NCBI GenBank assembly: GCA_029215795.1
Contig: JARDYH010000002.1
Coordinates: 298,189,973 to 298,253,972 of the forward strand
Reading direction: 5' to 3'
Source: Anniella stebbinsi
Taxonomy: Eukaryota; Chordata; Lepidosauria; Squamata; Anniellidae
DNA length: 64,000 nt
Part shown: positions 13,452-26,194 of the stretch, piece by piece
Position numbering within the stretch: the stretch's first letter is position 1
How the letters are laid out: each line of letters opens with the position of its first letter
Made by a program: the position numbers and the translations under genes
Notes under the pieces: model-generated
The model's input: the letters and a program-made list of their open reading frames with translations, nothing else
Database searches by the model: none
Told to the model about the DNA's origin: nothing

Positions 13452-13565
13452 TGAGGGAAGGGACATAATTCAGAGATAAAACACATGGTTTGCATACAAA
13501 AAGTCCCAGGTTCAATTCCTAGAAAAATAATCTTAGGGTAGAGGCGGGTAATAAATAAATAAATA

Positions 13566-13599
<34 letters not shown>

Positions 13600-13600
13600 G
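13452..13600 (+). repeat. tRNA-derived SINE head fused to L2-like tail and (ATT)n
   Basis: CATAATTCAGAGATAAAACA then AGTCCCAGGTTCAATTCC is a tRNA-derived SINE head with a good B-box (GGTTCAATTCC). It is followed by GTAGAGGCGGGTAATAAATA, the 3' end typical of the L2 LINEs in this window, and an (ATT)n tract at 13567-13599. This suggests a SINE mobilised by the L2 machinery through a shared tail. Confidence 0.65.
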
Positions 13601-13884
13601 AGAACAGCAAAATATTTCTTCTTGTGACTTGAAATGTTGTCAGACATTACTGGAGTACATGAGCCAATAGTCTGATTAGCTTCCCTCCACTGGAACTGCT
13701 TGCTGAAGCTTTCAAATCCTCAGTGTCTAGGCCAGTGAGAAGTTCCCCACCCCCTGCCAGAAGCCAAAATGACAAATTAGTTCTCCTCATAAAGATGGAC
13801 TATCATAAACATTCTAAGGTAGACATCTTCCCTCAATGAACATTCCACATCAGATAGAACAGCCAGTTTAGCTCACACTACCAA

Positions 13885-14120
13885 GGCCAGATCTACACCA
13901 TGTGTCAAATCATTATGACCCCATCATGATAAAGCTATATCCCTCATGAGCATTTATACCTCATAGGAACACATAATGACATTTGTTGTGGTATTTTGGA
14001 TTATGAAGAATAAAAAGCAAGAAATAATACTATGAAAGTGGTAAATGGAATGTGTAATGTGCCCCAACAGTTAACAGCACACTTCAATACCACTATAAAA
14101 GCATTAGTGTAGATCTAACC
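13885..14120. mobile_element. Inverted-repeat element, AGATCTACAC family (copy 1)
   Basis: The ends GGCCAGATCTACAC and GTGTAGATCTAACC are inverted repeats bounding 236 bp of AT-rich DNA with no open frame. The same type of ends occurs twice more in the window (14871-15457 and 30604-30732), defining a small MITE-like family. The ORF-less interior argues for a non-autonomous DNA element mobilised in trans. Confidence 0.65.
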
Positions 14121-14870
14121 AAGTCTCTTTGCACATTACAATACAGATTACTCCATCACTCACTAATGATGATAGTGTTTTTTCTCCCCATTGCATTCTC
14201 TTAAAATAGTTCCTCCCTATTCCCCACCGAACAACCTCCATTTTGATTATATGTACAAATTTGACAATTTCCTTTTATTACAGAAACAAATATTGTTTAA
14301 ATATCTTGTTTTGATTACAACTGAAAGTGCTTCAAATTTGCAGTCCCTTTTTAAAATTATCAGGGAGTAAAATACCTAAATATGTATAAATGATACTAGG
14401 CTAAGAGCGTCCGAAGAAATATTCCGACTTTGCCATGATTTGCTTTCCTTCAACAATGTGAAAGGTTTAGGAATAACAGCATGAGATTTTTCAGAATGTC
14501 AGTGAGTCTCAGAATCATTGTGTAGAAACTCCATAGAGACACCAAATTAATACAGGGAGACAAAATTATCAATTAGATAATTTTCTCTTCCTTCCACTGT
14601 GTTCAGTAGACCTTGTGCTGATGAATAGCAGATGACTAGAAGTAATACCCTGAATTGCAAAGCACCAAACAGGCAACTCTCATTGAAATAAATGTTGTTT
14701 TTGCTACAAAAGTAGTTTAGGATCACAGCCTAAAGTGTTTTAAACGAACTGTTACTTAAGAAGACCAGTTATTCTTGTATATCATTACAACCTAAACCAA
14801 AGCAATGACATTGAAGCTCTGCAGGCTGGAACAACAAGTTTAAAACCACTTTATAAATAATCATCTCAGA

Positions 14871-15457
14871 ACCGATCTACACACTAGCTTTATAACATTT
14901 TATAAGGGCTACAAAAACTCTTTGGGCCACATGACACACTCCCTTGAACGTTGTATACCCGAGGTTTTTTTTAAAACTCATTTCAGCTATATACAACAGT
15001 TTTTACTTTTAATAAATCGTTTTAAGTAAAATAATGTGTCCTTCCTTACCATTTGTGATTTGTGGGGGCAGTGCTTCGTTTACCAGCGCCCAAATGCTTA
15101 GCCGTTGATTGGTGGGGAAAAAAGAGGGGTTAAGGAGGAAGTGGGTGAGTGAACTACAACACCCACAATGCTTGGCTCTATACTCATTGAAAGCTCGGGA
15201 ATGAAAGGGGAACTAAGGAAGAAGTGGGCAAGTGAACTACAGCACCCACAATGCCTTGCCCTAAACTCACTGTAAAAACGAAACAGAAAGAGATGGACAG
15301 AAGGGTGTGAGACCGCACACAATGCTTTGAAGATTGAAGAATTTTTCTCCTGTAACATGAGTACTCCTTAATGTGGCCTAAGACGTTTTGGAACGCACTT
15401 ATTTGGAACATTTTAAAATATTATTTAAAACATTCCAAGGTACTGTGTAGATAGGCT
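14871..15457. mobile_element. Inverted-repeat element, AGATCTACAC family (copy 2, with internal duplication)
   Basis: The ends are ACCGATCTACACAC on the left and TGTGTAGATAGGCT on the right. The interior has an 83-bp tandem duplication: AAGTGGGTGAGTGAACTACA at 15139 and AAGTGGGCAAGTGAACTACA at 15222, both followed by a CACCCACAATGC-type sequence. It is larger than the other two copies, and the interior resembles neither. Confidence 0.6.
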
Positions 15458-17002
15458 CTATCTTATCCTCCTTATCCTGCCTTGTGATTATTCTTCCTAT
15501 TTTCTAGAATGTTTTGTCTGATATTCAAAGATAGGACCTAGTCCAGCTCTAAGTCTTCTAACAGAGACACCCTTACAATCTAATCCACTACACTGCTAAG
15601 CAAAAATACATACATTGAGCAGATACTTCTCCTTTAAAGAAACAATAAAATATATAAGTAGTGTAGCTTTAATCATCACAATTACAGAAGCAAGATGTAA
15701 AACACCTTGATGTCACAATCCAAGTAGAGCTGCAGGCAATTGTTTATTTCATTTTCTCCTCTGTTTTACAAAAGCATTAAACAAATTCTAATAGTCCTCT
15801 GCATGTTTACTTGGAAATAAGCCCCACTGAATTCAGATCCTAAGCACACTCACCTGAAAGCGTAATTAAAAAAAAAAACGGTGGGACTTATTCCTGAAGA
15901 AACACAGCTAAGGATATTAGGCACTTAAGACAACTGAAATTTATTCTTCCTGGACAATAGTACAGTATTTCAAATTTATCTGAAGATGGTTTCTAAAGCA
16001 AATTTGATATTATAATAACAGTAATAATAATGTGCTTTGTGTAAGAAGAGCTATTGTGTGTGTGTAAAATCTATCCATATTCCAATCCATACATGGATCA
16101 GAGGCATCCTGAAATTACAAAACTGAACCCAGTACCCAGTGGCATGTGCGTCACACCCCTTCATCCTATGCACACAAAACAGAAGCTTGGTGCTGCAATT
16201 TTGACAGCACTAATTCACCTACTGCAAGGGTTGGTAAACTAATTCTAGGTATTCCTCCACATTCTTCCCTTAAGCAGGTGATCAACACGGTCAAAACTGA
16301 GTGTCAAACATCTTTTCAAATATGGAGTTCCTATCATGCAGCAATGTACACAAATCTGCAGTACAAATAGATCTACATCAAAGTGGATATTGTATTGTGA
16401 ACCATGATCACACCTTTGTTTTGTTTTCGTAATTGTCGTCAGCTCCTCAGATTACTTCATAATTTGTGTTTTTGCAAAACTAAAATTTAAACAATTGTTT
16501 TGCTATAAATATTCTTAAAATAAAACCATCCACATTTCAGTGGTCAGCTATTTGTAGTCCATACTTATATTTTTAAAGTTTTTTGATTGAGGAGTCTGGC
16601 TTACTATAAGCTTACAGGAAAGGACCCATTCATAGAAAGCTATAAAGCATAGGGGACATGTTCAGCTAAATTTCACATAACATACAAATGCTCAACCTAA
16701 GCATCCAAAATAAAGTTAGTCCAAATAGGATATTTTTACAATACATCCAAAGTACTGTCATTTCAGTCCTTGGGGACAACTAGAAATAGAAAGTTAGATA
16801 TTTGAAGAGCGCTTCCTAGATAACTCATTGCAAAAACAGGCTAATCAAAACATTTTGGATTGATTTTGAGGAATGACAATGAGCCAGGGAAGGAAGCTGT
16901 TTCTCAGGTATGCAGGACTGGAGCTACTCTCAGAAATTAAGTCAATACTGTATTCCATTTCCATGGAAATGAATATACTATTAGAAATCAGACTAGTAGA
17001 TT

Positions 17003-17092
17003 GACATTGCAATTCTATACATGTCTACTCAGAAGAACATCCCACTGAGTTCAAAGGGGTTTGCTCCAAAAAAAGCGCATAGAGGACTGCAA
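17003..17092. repeat. TGCAATCCTATG-type dispersed repeat
   Basis: TTGCAATTCTATACATGTCT, ACTCAGAAG and CCCACTGAGTTCAAAGGGG match a very common squamate dispersed sequence bounded by GCAATCCTATG-like inverted ends. This copy is diverged. Confidence 0.55.
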
Positions 17093-17409
17093 ACTCAAAT
17101 TACAGAAGACTGTCTTAACTTCATTATTGTTTTATGGCATGGTGATTTAATACAAAATGAGACAATTTTTTTTTTACTCAGAAGTATGGGAAACTTAGAA
17201 ATGGAGTTAATATCTACTGTAGGAATAACATATTCGAAGAAAGAACTGAGGAGGCTGCTTGGAATGAAGTGAATCAAATCAGAAGTATAATTATCCATAA
17301 CAGTTTAAAGAAAGATCAGTGAAAGTCAGGCTGTCATGATTTCACTATATGATACAGTAGTAACATAGAGAAGTTTGCAAAGTCAAATATTTGCCTAAAT
17401 GAGCCAAAC

Positions 17410-17497
17410 CTGATATAAAGCAATGGTGTGTCCATATCGCTGGAGAGGTCCTTTTGATACTGGTACTACATTCCAGATGTTGCTTTCCAAATTATAG
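17410..17497 (-). CDS. ATRNL1: ATRNL1 exon (probably exon 7): Kelch repeat
   Basis: A short 88-nt minus-strand exon, absent as an open frame of its own because it lacks a Met. The acceptor is CCTTTTTAG before 17497. The donor is CAG followed by GTTTGG, a weak 5' splice site beyond the GT. It starts with C completing Asn and ends in phase 0 with Gln. It encodes YNLESNIWNVVPVSKGPLQR and YGHTIALYQ. The conserved W and the R-Y-G-H that opens the next Kelch blade are typical. It lies only 670 bp from the preceding exon. Its ends match the phases of both neighbours exactly. Confidence 0.95.
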
Positions 17498-18167
17498 CTA
17501 AAAAGGTAAAATTAAGAGTTTGTCGGGTGAGAGAGAATTCAGATTTCTTCATTTTTTGAAACAAACCTATCATTTTTTTGTTCATTCGCTGTATACATTA
17601 CAAGCTCTTAGGACTGTTAACTTTTTTAGAATTTCAAGTTTTAATTCCACAGCTAATTGCATGTTTACAAATTTTGCAGACTCCTTCCTGCCAGAAAAAA
17701 AAAAAATCCATTTAAAACCGCATTTATCTGACCAATTTACTCTTATCATTTGGATATATAGGTCAAATATTTTCAACTGAATACTGCTAAGAGTTTGATG
17801 TCTGATTACCATAAAAGGACCTATCACTATGGCTTTGCCTAAAGTGAGTCCAGATGATAAAGGGATTTGACAAAAGATCTCACATCTCCCTCTTACACAG
17901 GAGCCCCCTGGGTCATTCAAAAATATTCTATTGAAGGATGGGGGACCCTACGGAACAGTATAGAGCCAATCTGGCATTAGATTTCAGAGTGAGCTCAAGC
18001 ACCCCAAAGCGCTTCACTTTCAACCATCTCCATCTGTCCCCTCCACCTTGTCACTCTCTTTCCATAAAGCTTCCATGAGGCAGATGTATGACATAAGAAT
18101 GCTATTATTTATCAGCTAACATCAAATTCACATAAAAATGAATAGAAAGACAAAGGTAATGACTTAC
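17498..18167 (-). other. ATRNL1 intron 6
   Basis: A 670-bp intron, the shortest visible. It contains A-rich stretches and no recognisable repeat or conserved secondary feature. Confidence 0.93.
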
Positions 18168-18342
18168 TTTAATACCATTTGGAATGTACTATAATTAAAT
18201 GCATATCCACCAATCACCCACATAAACTTTCCATGTAGAACTGCTTTATGGGAAGCCCGGCTCACAGAGGGACTAAATGGTTTCACATTAGGTAGAATCC
18301 AATATGATTCCATGGAAGGAACATTCAACGAACAATCAGGAC
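18168..18342 (-). CDS. ATRNL1: ATRNL1 exon (probably exon 6): linker and first Kelch blade strand
   Basis: A 175-nt minus-strand exon with acceptor TTTAAACAG before 18342 and donor GTAAGT after 18168. It begins with GT (finishing Gly) and ends with AA (starting Asn completed by C of the next exon). It encodes PDCSLNVPSMESYWILPNVK and then the start of the Kelch propeller, ASHKAVLHGKFMWVIGGYAF with N-Y-S-T and FQMVL. The V-I-G-G-Y double glycine is the classic Kelch-repeat turn. The Cys closes the last EGF module. No stop codon or frame disturbance is present. Confidence 0.97.
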
Positions 18343-18499
18343 CTGTTTAAAAAGAGAGTGGACTGTTACACCTGAACAGTTTAGTCTACTAGACAAATTA
18401 TTGAAAAATAAGTGGATGGTTAGCAAGAAAAGCTGAACTACTGACAAAAAGTAACATTCCACCTAGGGTATTTTGTAGATAGGTGGGGTATAAATTGAA

Positions 18500-18530
18500 A
18501 TAATAATAATAATAATAATCATAATAATAA
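18500..18530. repeat. (TAA)n microsatellite at an L2-like tail
   Basis: A (TAA)n run with one interruption, preceded by AGGTGGGGTATAAATTGA, a degenerate L2 3' terminus. Confidence 0.8.
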
Positions 18531-18767
18531 TTTTAGAAACCACTCCACAGACCTGTATAGAAGATAATTTCATACAGAAATAAAGTACTGCAAAACAGTT
18601 TTTAGTGCCGAGCTAGGGAAGGAGACAAGACAGGAACCTAAAAAGCTATGTCGACAATCATTGAAGAAACCTATGAGATGGTTAAATAAACATTTACTAG
18701 TCCCCAAAGAATCAGATTCTTAGAACACAAGAGTGTTATGTTTACATGATTTTTAGTAACTTTAAGG

Positions 18768-18891
18768 CAGGGGTGGGGAAGATGTCACCCTGCAGATGCT
18801 GTTTGACTGCAACTCCCATCAGCCCTAGCCAGCATGGACAGTGGTGCTGTATGATGGGAGTTGCAGTCCAACAATACATTGCCCATCCCTG
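18768..18891. mobile_element. hAT-type MITE with 8-bp target duplication
   Basis: The ends CAGGGGTGGG and CCCATCCCTG are inverted repeats. The flanks CTTTAAGG (18760-18767) and CTTTAAAA (18892-18899) fit a diverged 8-bp target-site duplication. The interior holds GACTGCAACTCCCATCAGCC and its complement GATGGGAGTTGCAGTCC, the familiar palindromic hAT MITE of squamates. It is 124 bp long with no coding capacity. Confidence 0.85.
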
Positions 18892-19049
18892 CTTTAAAAG
18901 AAAGACAAACCCATTTAATTTTTTAAAAAGTAAAACATTTCTCTCAAGATGATCTGTGCTCTTAAAGAAAACCTGAACTCCCCTTTAGAAGATTTGTCTG
19001 TAAATTAAAATTCATTAGTTTGTTGAAAGAAAAGCCAAATACACAATGG

Positions 19050-19147
19050 GTTGTATACAGCCTTAGTGATCCTTAGAGTAGACCCATTGAAATTGTGACC
19101 CATTGAAATTGTCTCATTGATTTCAATAGGTCCACTCTAAGTAAAAC
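19050..19147. repeat. TGCAATCCTATG-type dispersed repeat, diverged
   Basis: GACCCATTGAAATTGTGACC and GATTTCAATAGGTCCACTCT, with the flanking GTATACAGCCT, resemble the same dispersed family as at 31.5 kb and 56.8 kb. GACCCATTGAAATTGT is nearly duplicated in tandem. Confidence 0.45.
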
Positions 19148-20476
19148 CACAATACTCTTCTTAATGACATCCAAAAGGGATTTGTTTAAAAACAAAAACA
19201 AAACTATACTGCACTGTTCTTTGACACTGGGCAGTGTTTTACCACAAGCGCACCAGGGGTCTTTTATTAGCCAGAAATGCTTGCCTCCAGAACGGGGCCA
19301 ATCAGTGTAATTCACCAAAGTTCACAAACTGACTCTTATCCTTTTTTTCACGTTTAAAATCAAATTCTGGAGGTACATGAAAGATGTGTTTTAGTATTAG
19401 TTTTAGCCTATATGGGGGATATTTTGAAGAACAGTGACACCAAGTGGTAAATTATATACAAGGCCTCTAACCCTGAAACACAAAAAGTAAGAGAACATAT
19501 TTCAGTGAAAACCTCCTTGTTTAAAATGTGGTAATTTCAGTTCATAAAAATGTTCAAGTAAGATGCTTTGACATTTTATACTCCAATGCAGCATACACCA
19601 TTTATGGTAACTATGGAAAACAACATGGAACAAAGAGAAAACTAAGTCAACTTTTGCTTGAGAAAAACATCACTGAAATATGCAACAAATATAAATATGC
19701 AGAGTACAAAACTTGATACGTTTTATTCTACCTAGTCAGAATGAGCAACTTCATTTGCTATGAGAATTGTGTGCAGTGTAACTAATAGCCTACCTGGCAG
19801 CTTCCTTCACTCTGAATATGATCCCCATTGTCCCATCACTTTGGAGATGTGCTTTTTCTCAGTAATGTCTGTAGCCTCACATGGTGTACACCATAGAGCC
19901 AAAATTAGCAGAGTGCAGTTGGGGAAAGTGCCCAGATACAAACTGTGTATCTGAATGGCTCTATAATGTTTTGGCCTATTTTAATGTGTATCTTGGCAGC
20001 TAAATAGCCAAATCTTTTTGCAGCTTGTATGTACTTTGATTTTTGTCCATTTTTAAAAATGATCTCTGTACTAAGCATCTGACACCTGGTACTGCCAGCA
20101 AAGCTCTTGGTTGTGCCAGAGTAACAGTATCATTAACAGGCATATGCACCAGTCACTTGTAAACAGAATGGTTACAAGCCTCCTGAAAGCTGCTCTTTTG
20201 TTGTGTATTAGTGCAACAATGCACAACTACTTTCACATGCCCATGAGGACTTCAGGTCAAAACTCTAACTGGGCCCAGGTGCACCCAAGACTTGTTTGGA
20301 TCCCAGGTCTTCTTTTCTTTTCAAGTGTGGTTGCCAATCTTAACTACAAAAAAGAGCACGCTTTTGTACACAGTGAGCTGTTACATTAGTTGGACATCTT
20401 GCTGCAATTGGGAATCTAGATCAACTGACATGTATTTGAACAAAGATAACTAAATAAAGCTGCTGCAAGCTATTTG

Positions 20477-20477
<1 letters not shown>

Positions 20478-20520
<43 letters not shown>
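20478..20520. repeat. (TG)21 microsatellite
   Basis: A 43-bp uninterrupted TG dinucleotide tract, a potential Z-DNA former and a highly polymorphic locus. Confidence 0.97.
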
Positions 20521-20522
<2 letters not shown>

Positions 20523-22226
20523 TCCTGACACCTTCCTAGATAATTTAAAACGTTCTTGATTAAGCAATTTCAATGCCACAACTATTATTACTGCTCCAAT
20601 ACAGGGAAACTAATATAGCCCACAGGAAACAATAAGGGGACAAGTAAAAACTGAGGAATAAAAGAGGAAGGAGAAAGCATGAATGTTGTTCCCCTTTCCA
20701 CAAATGTCACTTACCTTCAGAATTGAAGTAACACATATGCTCTCCTTAAAATTCAACTGCAGGTAGAGACTGACTGCAGGCAACCTGACTGTTACAAGCT
20801 GTCCTTTTGCTCCTTCACACATTGAGGGAAATGCTAAGATTTTGGTGTCTTATTAAGTTTTCTTGAAAAAAATTAAGCATTTGATTCCAAGCTTTTCCTT
20901 GCAATGTTTGTTTATTTGTTTTTTTAGAAATCTTTCATTTAATATCTCAGTTGTGCGTGTGCAACAACTGGAAGGACCCTGTGTTGTTATCTAAATATAA
21001 ATCTAAGATCATTATTAACATACTAATAACATATTTTATAGCATTGTTTCAAGAAAAGGTACTTTTATAAAATACTATAGTTTTCAGCATTTCAGCCATT
21101 TATTTCATGCTCAATCAAAGGCAGAAGGAAATAGTATGGAGTCAATATGACTGTGCTGTCAATATTACACTTGGTTTCTCCTGCACATGGTACCAATATA
21201 TTGATACACTGCAGTATTTCTTTATACCAAATATTGGGTTGAATCCAAATTTATGGATCATGCACTTGGGCTGGTGGAACCAGATTTCCCTGACCCCGCC
21301 TCTCCATGACAGGCCCTCCAGCTCTGAAAATGCTACAGCGAGGGTCAGAGGACCCAGCTGAATTGGGTAAGCCATGCTGCGTGGGAAGGGTGATCCACAA
21401 AAATTAGGTAGAAGCACCTTCTGTGAGGGTGCCCTTGCCAATGGAAGGCCTTTCCAGAGCCCAATTTAGAATCTACATTAAATAAAATACTTGGGTCGAA
21501 GTTCAGCAATATTCTACAAAGTTCTACAAAGTTCTATCATTTCAATAGTATTATAATATTTTGTTCCCTCTCTTATGTTATCATGATAGGTTTATAAACC
21601 AGAGCAATATTTTGCAAACTTGAACTTTGTAAACTAACTTCATTGTCATTATGGGGACACTAAATAAAAACCTAGTTTCTATTTATTTTGAATCTTGTGG
21701 ACTGTTAAAATAATCAGTAATATTTTTACTTCAAGTGGTCAAATGTAACATATCAGAAAACATCCTCTCTACACTTCAGTTGTAATCTTTCCCATAGAGA
21801 TTTTGGCCTAGATCCAAAGTTACTCTCTGTTCACATAAGAGAATCAATTTCCGAGAACTTCCCCTTCTTTTGTGATATATCTGATACCATACCCAAAAGT
21901 CCCCAACCCCCAGAATTTGTTTTTGTGAGGTTGCAGGAGCAAGCAGGGAAAAGGGAGGCAGGGAAGCCCTGTTCTGTGAATATGAATTCTGTTCTATTAA
22001 ACTTTCAGAACTAACAAACTGTCATGTTTCTCTTTATTTCTGTTTTCTGCATACTTGGGAACCTGTGTGTTTCTCCTAGGCAAGAGTCAGATCTGAGCTA
22101 CAGCCAGCCTTTATGTTTTCAGAAATGGGGAGTCAGACTGTACTTCTTTGTCCCATAATGTTAGGTGTGATCGGATATCTGCAAAATCTAATTCATTCAG
22201 TCTGCAATTTACATCTTGAGACTGAG

Positions 22227-22571
22227 GCTGTTCGTACAACATGACAGCCCACCATGGGTTATGTATTTAACCTAAGAAGAAGCTGTGGCACATGCAAGGC
22301 ATATGCCGCCACAATTTTGAATATGAAATCCCCACTCAGAGGTTGTTGTGTCATGTGAATCTGGCAAGCATGGGTTACGTGAGGGTTAAACAACCCTCAC
22401 CTAATACATGGTCTGTTTTAGGGTTATGCAAGTGTTTTTTAAACTCTCCTATAACCCACGCTCACCATGTTCACATGACTCAACAACTCCTAAGCAGGGG
22501 TTGCATATGCACTATAGCTTGTCATTGGTTAAATAACCCATGACGAACTGTGGCATGTCGCCGAACTCAGT
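22227..22571. mobile_element. MITE-like element with about 45-bp inverted ends
   Basis: The left end (CTGTTCGTACAACATGACAG, then CACCATGGGTTATG, then TTTAACC) is mirrored on the right (GGTTAAATAACCCATGACGA, then GGCATGTCGCCGAACTCAG). The interior also contains a hairpin, GTGAGGGTTAAACAACCCTCAC in two halves. No open frame of note. Class uncertain. Confidence 0.65.
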
Positions 22572-22679
22572 CATTGTGTTTAAGCTGCAGACCTCATTGG
22601 CCACAGCATTTGGCCTAATCTTTATACTTTTTTGTTTTTCCTCTATCCCTTGCTTTTTATACTATCTAACTTTATGAAG

Positions 22680-22755
22680 CGTTCTGGAGAACTTGAAAGC
22701 GTAAATACTCTTTTGTGGCATTTTGATTGGTCCTAATAAAGGCATTGCCCAACTG
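22680..22755 (+). repeat. Dispersed repeat, CCTAATAAAGG type
   Basis: CTTGAAAGCGTAAATACTCT, TTGTGGCATTTTGATTGG, then CCTAATAAAGGCATT is complementary to the repeat at 5776-5860. It is probably the 3' end of a retroposed family. Confidence 0.5.
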
Positions 22756-24235
22756 TGAATTTTGGATTAAATTTATTATGGAATATTCTTTCTGGACTAG
22801 AGTTCACTTTATCAGATGCATGAAGTGTTATTCTCAGTTGGCAGGTATGAGTTTGTTTTACACTTCCAGGGAGGAACTGTAAAAGTTGTGTTAGAACGGT
22901 AAAGAAATACAGAAGTACAGTCAGTGATAATTCAATCAAAGCTTCAATGTATACAAAGTAAGCAACAGCACTAGTTGGCAATATTTAGCAATGATAAGGA
23001 AATTAATACCTGTAGTGAGGTAGGAAACCATTGTCTCTATTTAAGACCAAATTATGAGAATAAGATATGGAATCCTTGTATACAGGCTTGTAAGTGCCAG
23101 TTCTTATACATAAAGTCAATTAACAAACCCTCCTATGCAAGTTACAGTTCTTTCCTTTTTGTCTCAACTTTCTAAAATTACCTTCTGAATCAGAGCATTG
23201 CTAATTTTAAAACAACCAATATTCATCGGAACACCAAGGAAATATAAAGAATTAGAAATAAAAAAGAACTAGTTGCCCCGTTTTTATATCTAACATCAGT
23301 TGATATGTATTAAGAAGACATGCCAATTACCATAGGTTACAAAGGTGTATATATGCATTCATTTACTGGGTAATTTTCTTACTCTAGTACTCTGGACAGC
23401 TCCTTACTTCCACAAGCAGAGAAAAGAACAGTGACTTGAATATAAGATCTCCTGAGCTATTTCAAGCCACGCCTTTTATATTAAGAAAACAAAGTGACTG
23501 CAAGAACTAACTAAAATGCTGCTTGTATTGTGTCCTCTATTACCACACTGTTTCCTACATGATCATAGTCCATTTTTAAAGACTTGCGTATTTCAGTCAA
23601 ATGTTAGTACTCCAGGTCACACTACTTCCTATACCTGCAGTCTAAGCAAATGGCAGGCACACCTATCACAAAACTGTGCTCCAAAGAAGGGAACTGCAGG
23701 CAGAAATCTCATAGCTTATAAGCCTATGGACAGAAAATTTGCCTTATTTTGTAAACCACCTAGCTGTTCTTTACATACCATATTACCTTGATAAATCTCC
23801 TGTATCAAGGGGATGTATTTGACATGTGAGCTCTGAAATTTAGAGACAGAATAGGGAAGCACTGCAAATATATGGATGACTAGCACCAATTTTTCTTTTT
23901 ACAGATTCCAGATTGCGAAAGATGACTGCTCAGTGTTTTTCTTCTTCAGCATTATTGCTGGCTCCCACGCAGAACCCTCTTTCTATTTGGGATTTAGAAG
24001 TGTCAGGAATGAGTATTCATCAAATGCACTAGGCACATCAGTACTGCCCTATGGATTTCCTCTATAAGAATTCAGCAGCAACCCAATTGTAATACATAGG
24101 TCTACTGGCACATCTAGTGCGGCCCAAAGAAATTATCACATGTGGTTTGAAATATGTGGTCTATGAGCACTAAATGGCACCCCTAAATATGGGGATGCAC
24201 TCAGGCTACAACAATGAACTAGAAGCAAGTATTCA

Positions 24236-24300
24236 TGGATGCTGTTTGCTCATCTTTAAGGTGCCACAAGACTGTTGTTTTTGCTGCAACAGATAACACA
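24236..24300 (+). repeat. Reptile dispersed repeat fragment
   Basis: CATCTTTAAGGTGCCACAAG then TTGTTTTTGCTGCAACAGAT matches a repeat very common in reptile genomes. A complementary copy lies at about 50050-50150. Confidence 0.6.
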
Positions 24301-25735
24301 GTTCCCCCTCTGAATCTTGTTTAAAAGATCTAAACACCCTAAATCATTTCACATTATATTAAGATAAATATTGTTCCTCAGACAGGAAATGTGTAATTCT
24401 TGACTGTGTTAAGAGAAAGGAATGTTCCAAAGATGTTTTTTCCCCTCTACTTCCCTGATTATAGCCATACAATGTAACACTTTTCTTGGTACCTCTTGGT
24501 GTATTCTAAATCATAACTCTGATGCAACAAAGTTCTTTTATAATAAGAATACCCTGAACGGTCTAATGCCTTTCTACTGTCAGAGAATTTTGTAAGTGAT
24601 TATATCAGTATGGCTGAGCATCAATAGGCTGCATTTTACTCCACTCTTTCAGTGTTTATTCCTATGTATGGAATAGCAATTGTAAACTAGGGATTGTAAA
24701 CTAGGGATTACTAAATGTCTCCACAACAAAACAATCTGTAACGGAGAACATTGCAACCAAGACTCAGCTATCAGATCAGGACTAGTTTTGTTTTTGACAG
24801 GGCTTTTTATAAGGAGCTTGGAAAATCATTTCATTGTCTCTCATAACCTTGATTACTATTCTAGATGTTCATTCCAAAGTATCCACCAGATGTCACAATT
24901 GCTCAGAAAGACTCAGTATAGCACTGAATATTACCTTTATACCCTGAACTAAAAGGGTCTGGGTGACCATTAACAACTTCTTTTAACATAGGAGTGAACA
25001 GAACTAATGTCTGGACAATTAAATGTTTATGCCACGCTACTTTTTCATAGTAGAAGGCTTTAAAACTGCAAAATGTTCAATGAATACAATATTTTTCTTT
25101 TTTCAAATAATGTGGTACCATGGTAAAGCTTTTCTTAATACAACCACGTAAATAGAATTAAATATTAAACTTATTCAACAAAAACAATTCAACAAAAAAG
25201 GGAGATAAAGGAAAGAGATTTGACTAATTTGTAAGAAGAGGGGGAGAGAGTTCTTTTATATTGAATGAAAAAAATTATATGAGAAAAACAGGTTTATTTT
25301 AATTGCTGTTTGTCTTTGCAAGTTTTATGATTGTGGAAAATAATTACCTTGTATTTGAATAAAAATGGAATAGTGGAGGATTTAGGTAGTAAATAGGCTT
25401 TAAGTTGTTAATTTTAATATTTAGTTATATGAAACAATGAAGTAAAAAGGGGAGGATGCTTTTTTATATTCTATTTTTTGTTAAGAAAAAAATTGCTGTG
25501 GGAAAGTTAGGGGGCCCTTTTAATTGTTGCATGTCTTTGTAAGTTTTGTCTTTAGAGAAAATAATAGAAGTTTGAATTGGAAAAGAGAGAGCGGAACAGG
25601 TGGATAATATATGTAATAGCATAAAAGATATGGTTTTGTTGGGGAAAGAAATGGGATTCCATATTAATATGTTTTTGATGTTTTATGTATTGTATGTGTT
25701 TTAATTGTTTTTATTATTGAAATAGAATAAAAATC

Positions 25736-25736
<1 letters not shown>

Positions 25737-25773
<37 letters not shown>
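25737..25773. repeat. (AAT)n microsatellite
   Basis: About 12 AAT units following an A/T-rich segment that ends in AATAAAAATCTAATA, suggesting a retroposon 3' tail. Confidence 0.9.
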
Positions 25774-25774
<1 letters not shown>

Positions 25775-26194
25775 ATTCCTACAGCACCCAACTACTTGCC
25801 AAGATAGTGCAATCTACTGGTCATAGTAGCTGTACATTCATAGACAGAGCCAATTTGTTGCCTTCATATATCTGCAATCTCTCTTCAGTTCCTATTTCAG
25901 ACTGCAATTGTCCCCTATTAAGCCCCCTTTCAGCTCTGTTTTAGCCCTGCCAATAACAGGCCCTAATGTTTCGCTATCCTGCCCCATTCCCATTTCTTGT
26001 TTCACCTCTTAATCTCTGGCCCTCTAAAAACATGCTTAATATATGGAACCAATTTCTGTCCACAACAGGCAGTCTCCTCTCCATAACAGACCACACTCAC
26101 ATACATACAAGACTTCCCTTAGTTTTATAGACTAATTGAAAAAGACAAATACTTGGAGGATGAATTGGCTGCATTAAAACACAAACACACTAAT

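Larger units (their letters stand above)
7117..17409 (-). other. ATRNL1 intron 7
   Basis: A 10.3-kb intron between the 88-nt and 250-nt Kelch exons. It holds a (TTTA)n tract, a GC-elevated block of unidentified repeat-like DNA (8.5-12.5 kb), three SINE-like copies, and two members of an inverted-repeat element family (13.9 and 14.9-15.5 kb). No coding sequence is supported. Confidence 0.85.
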
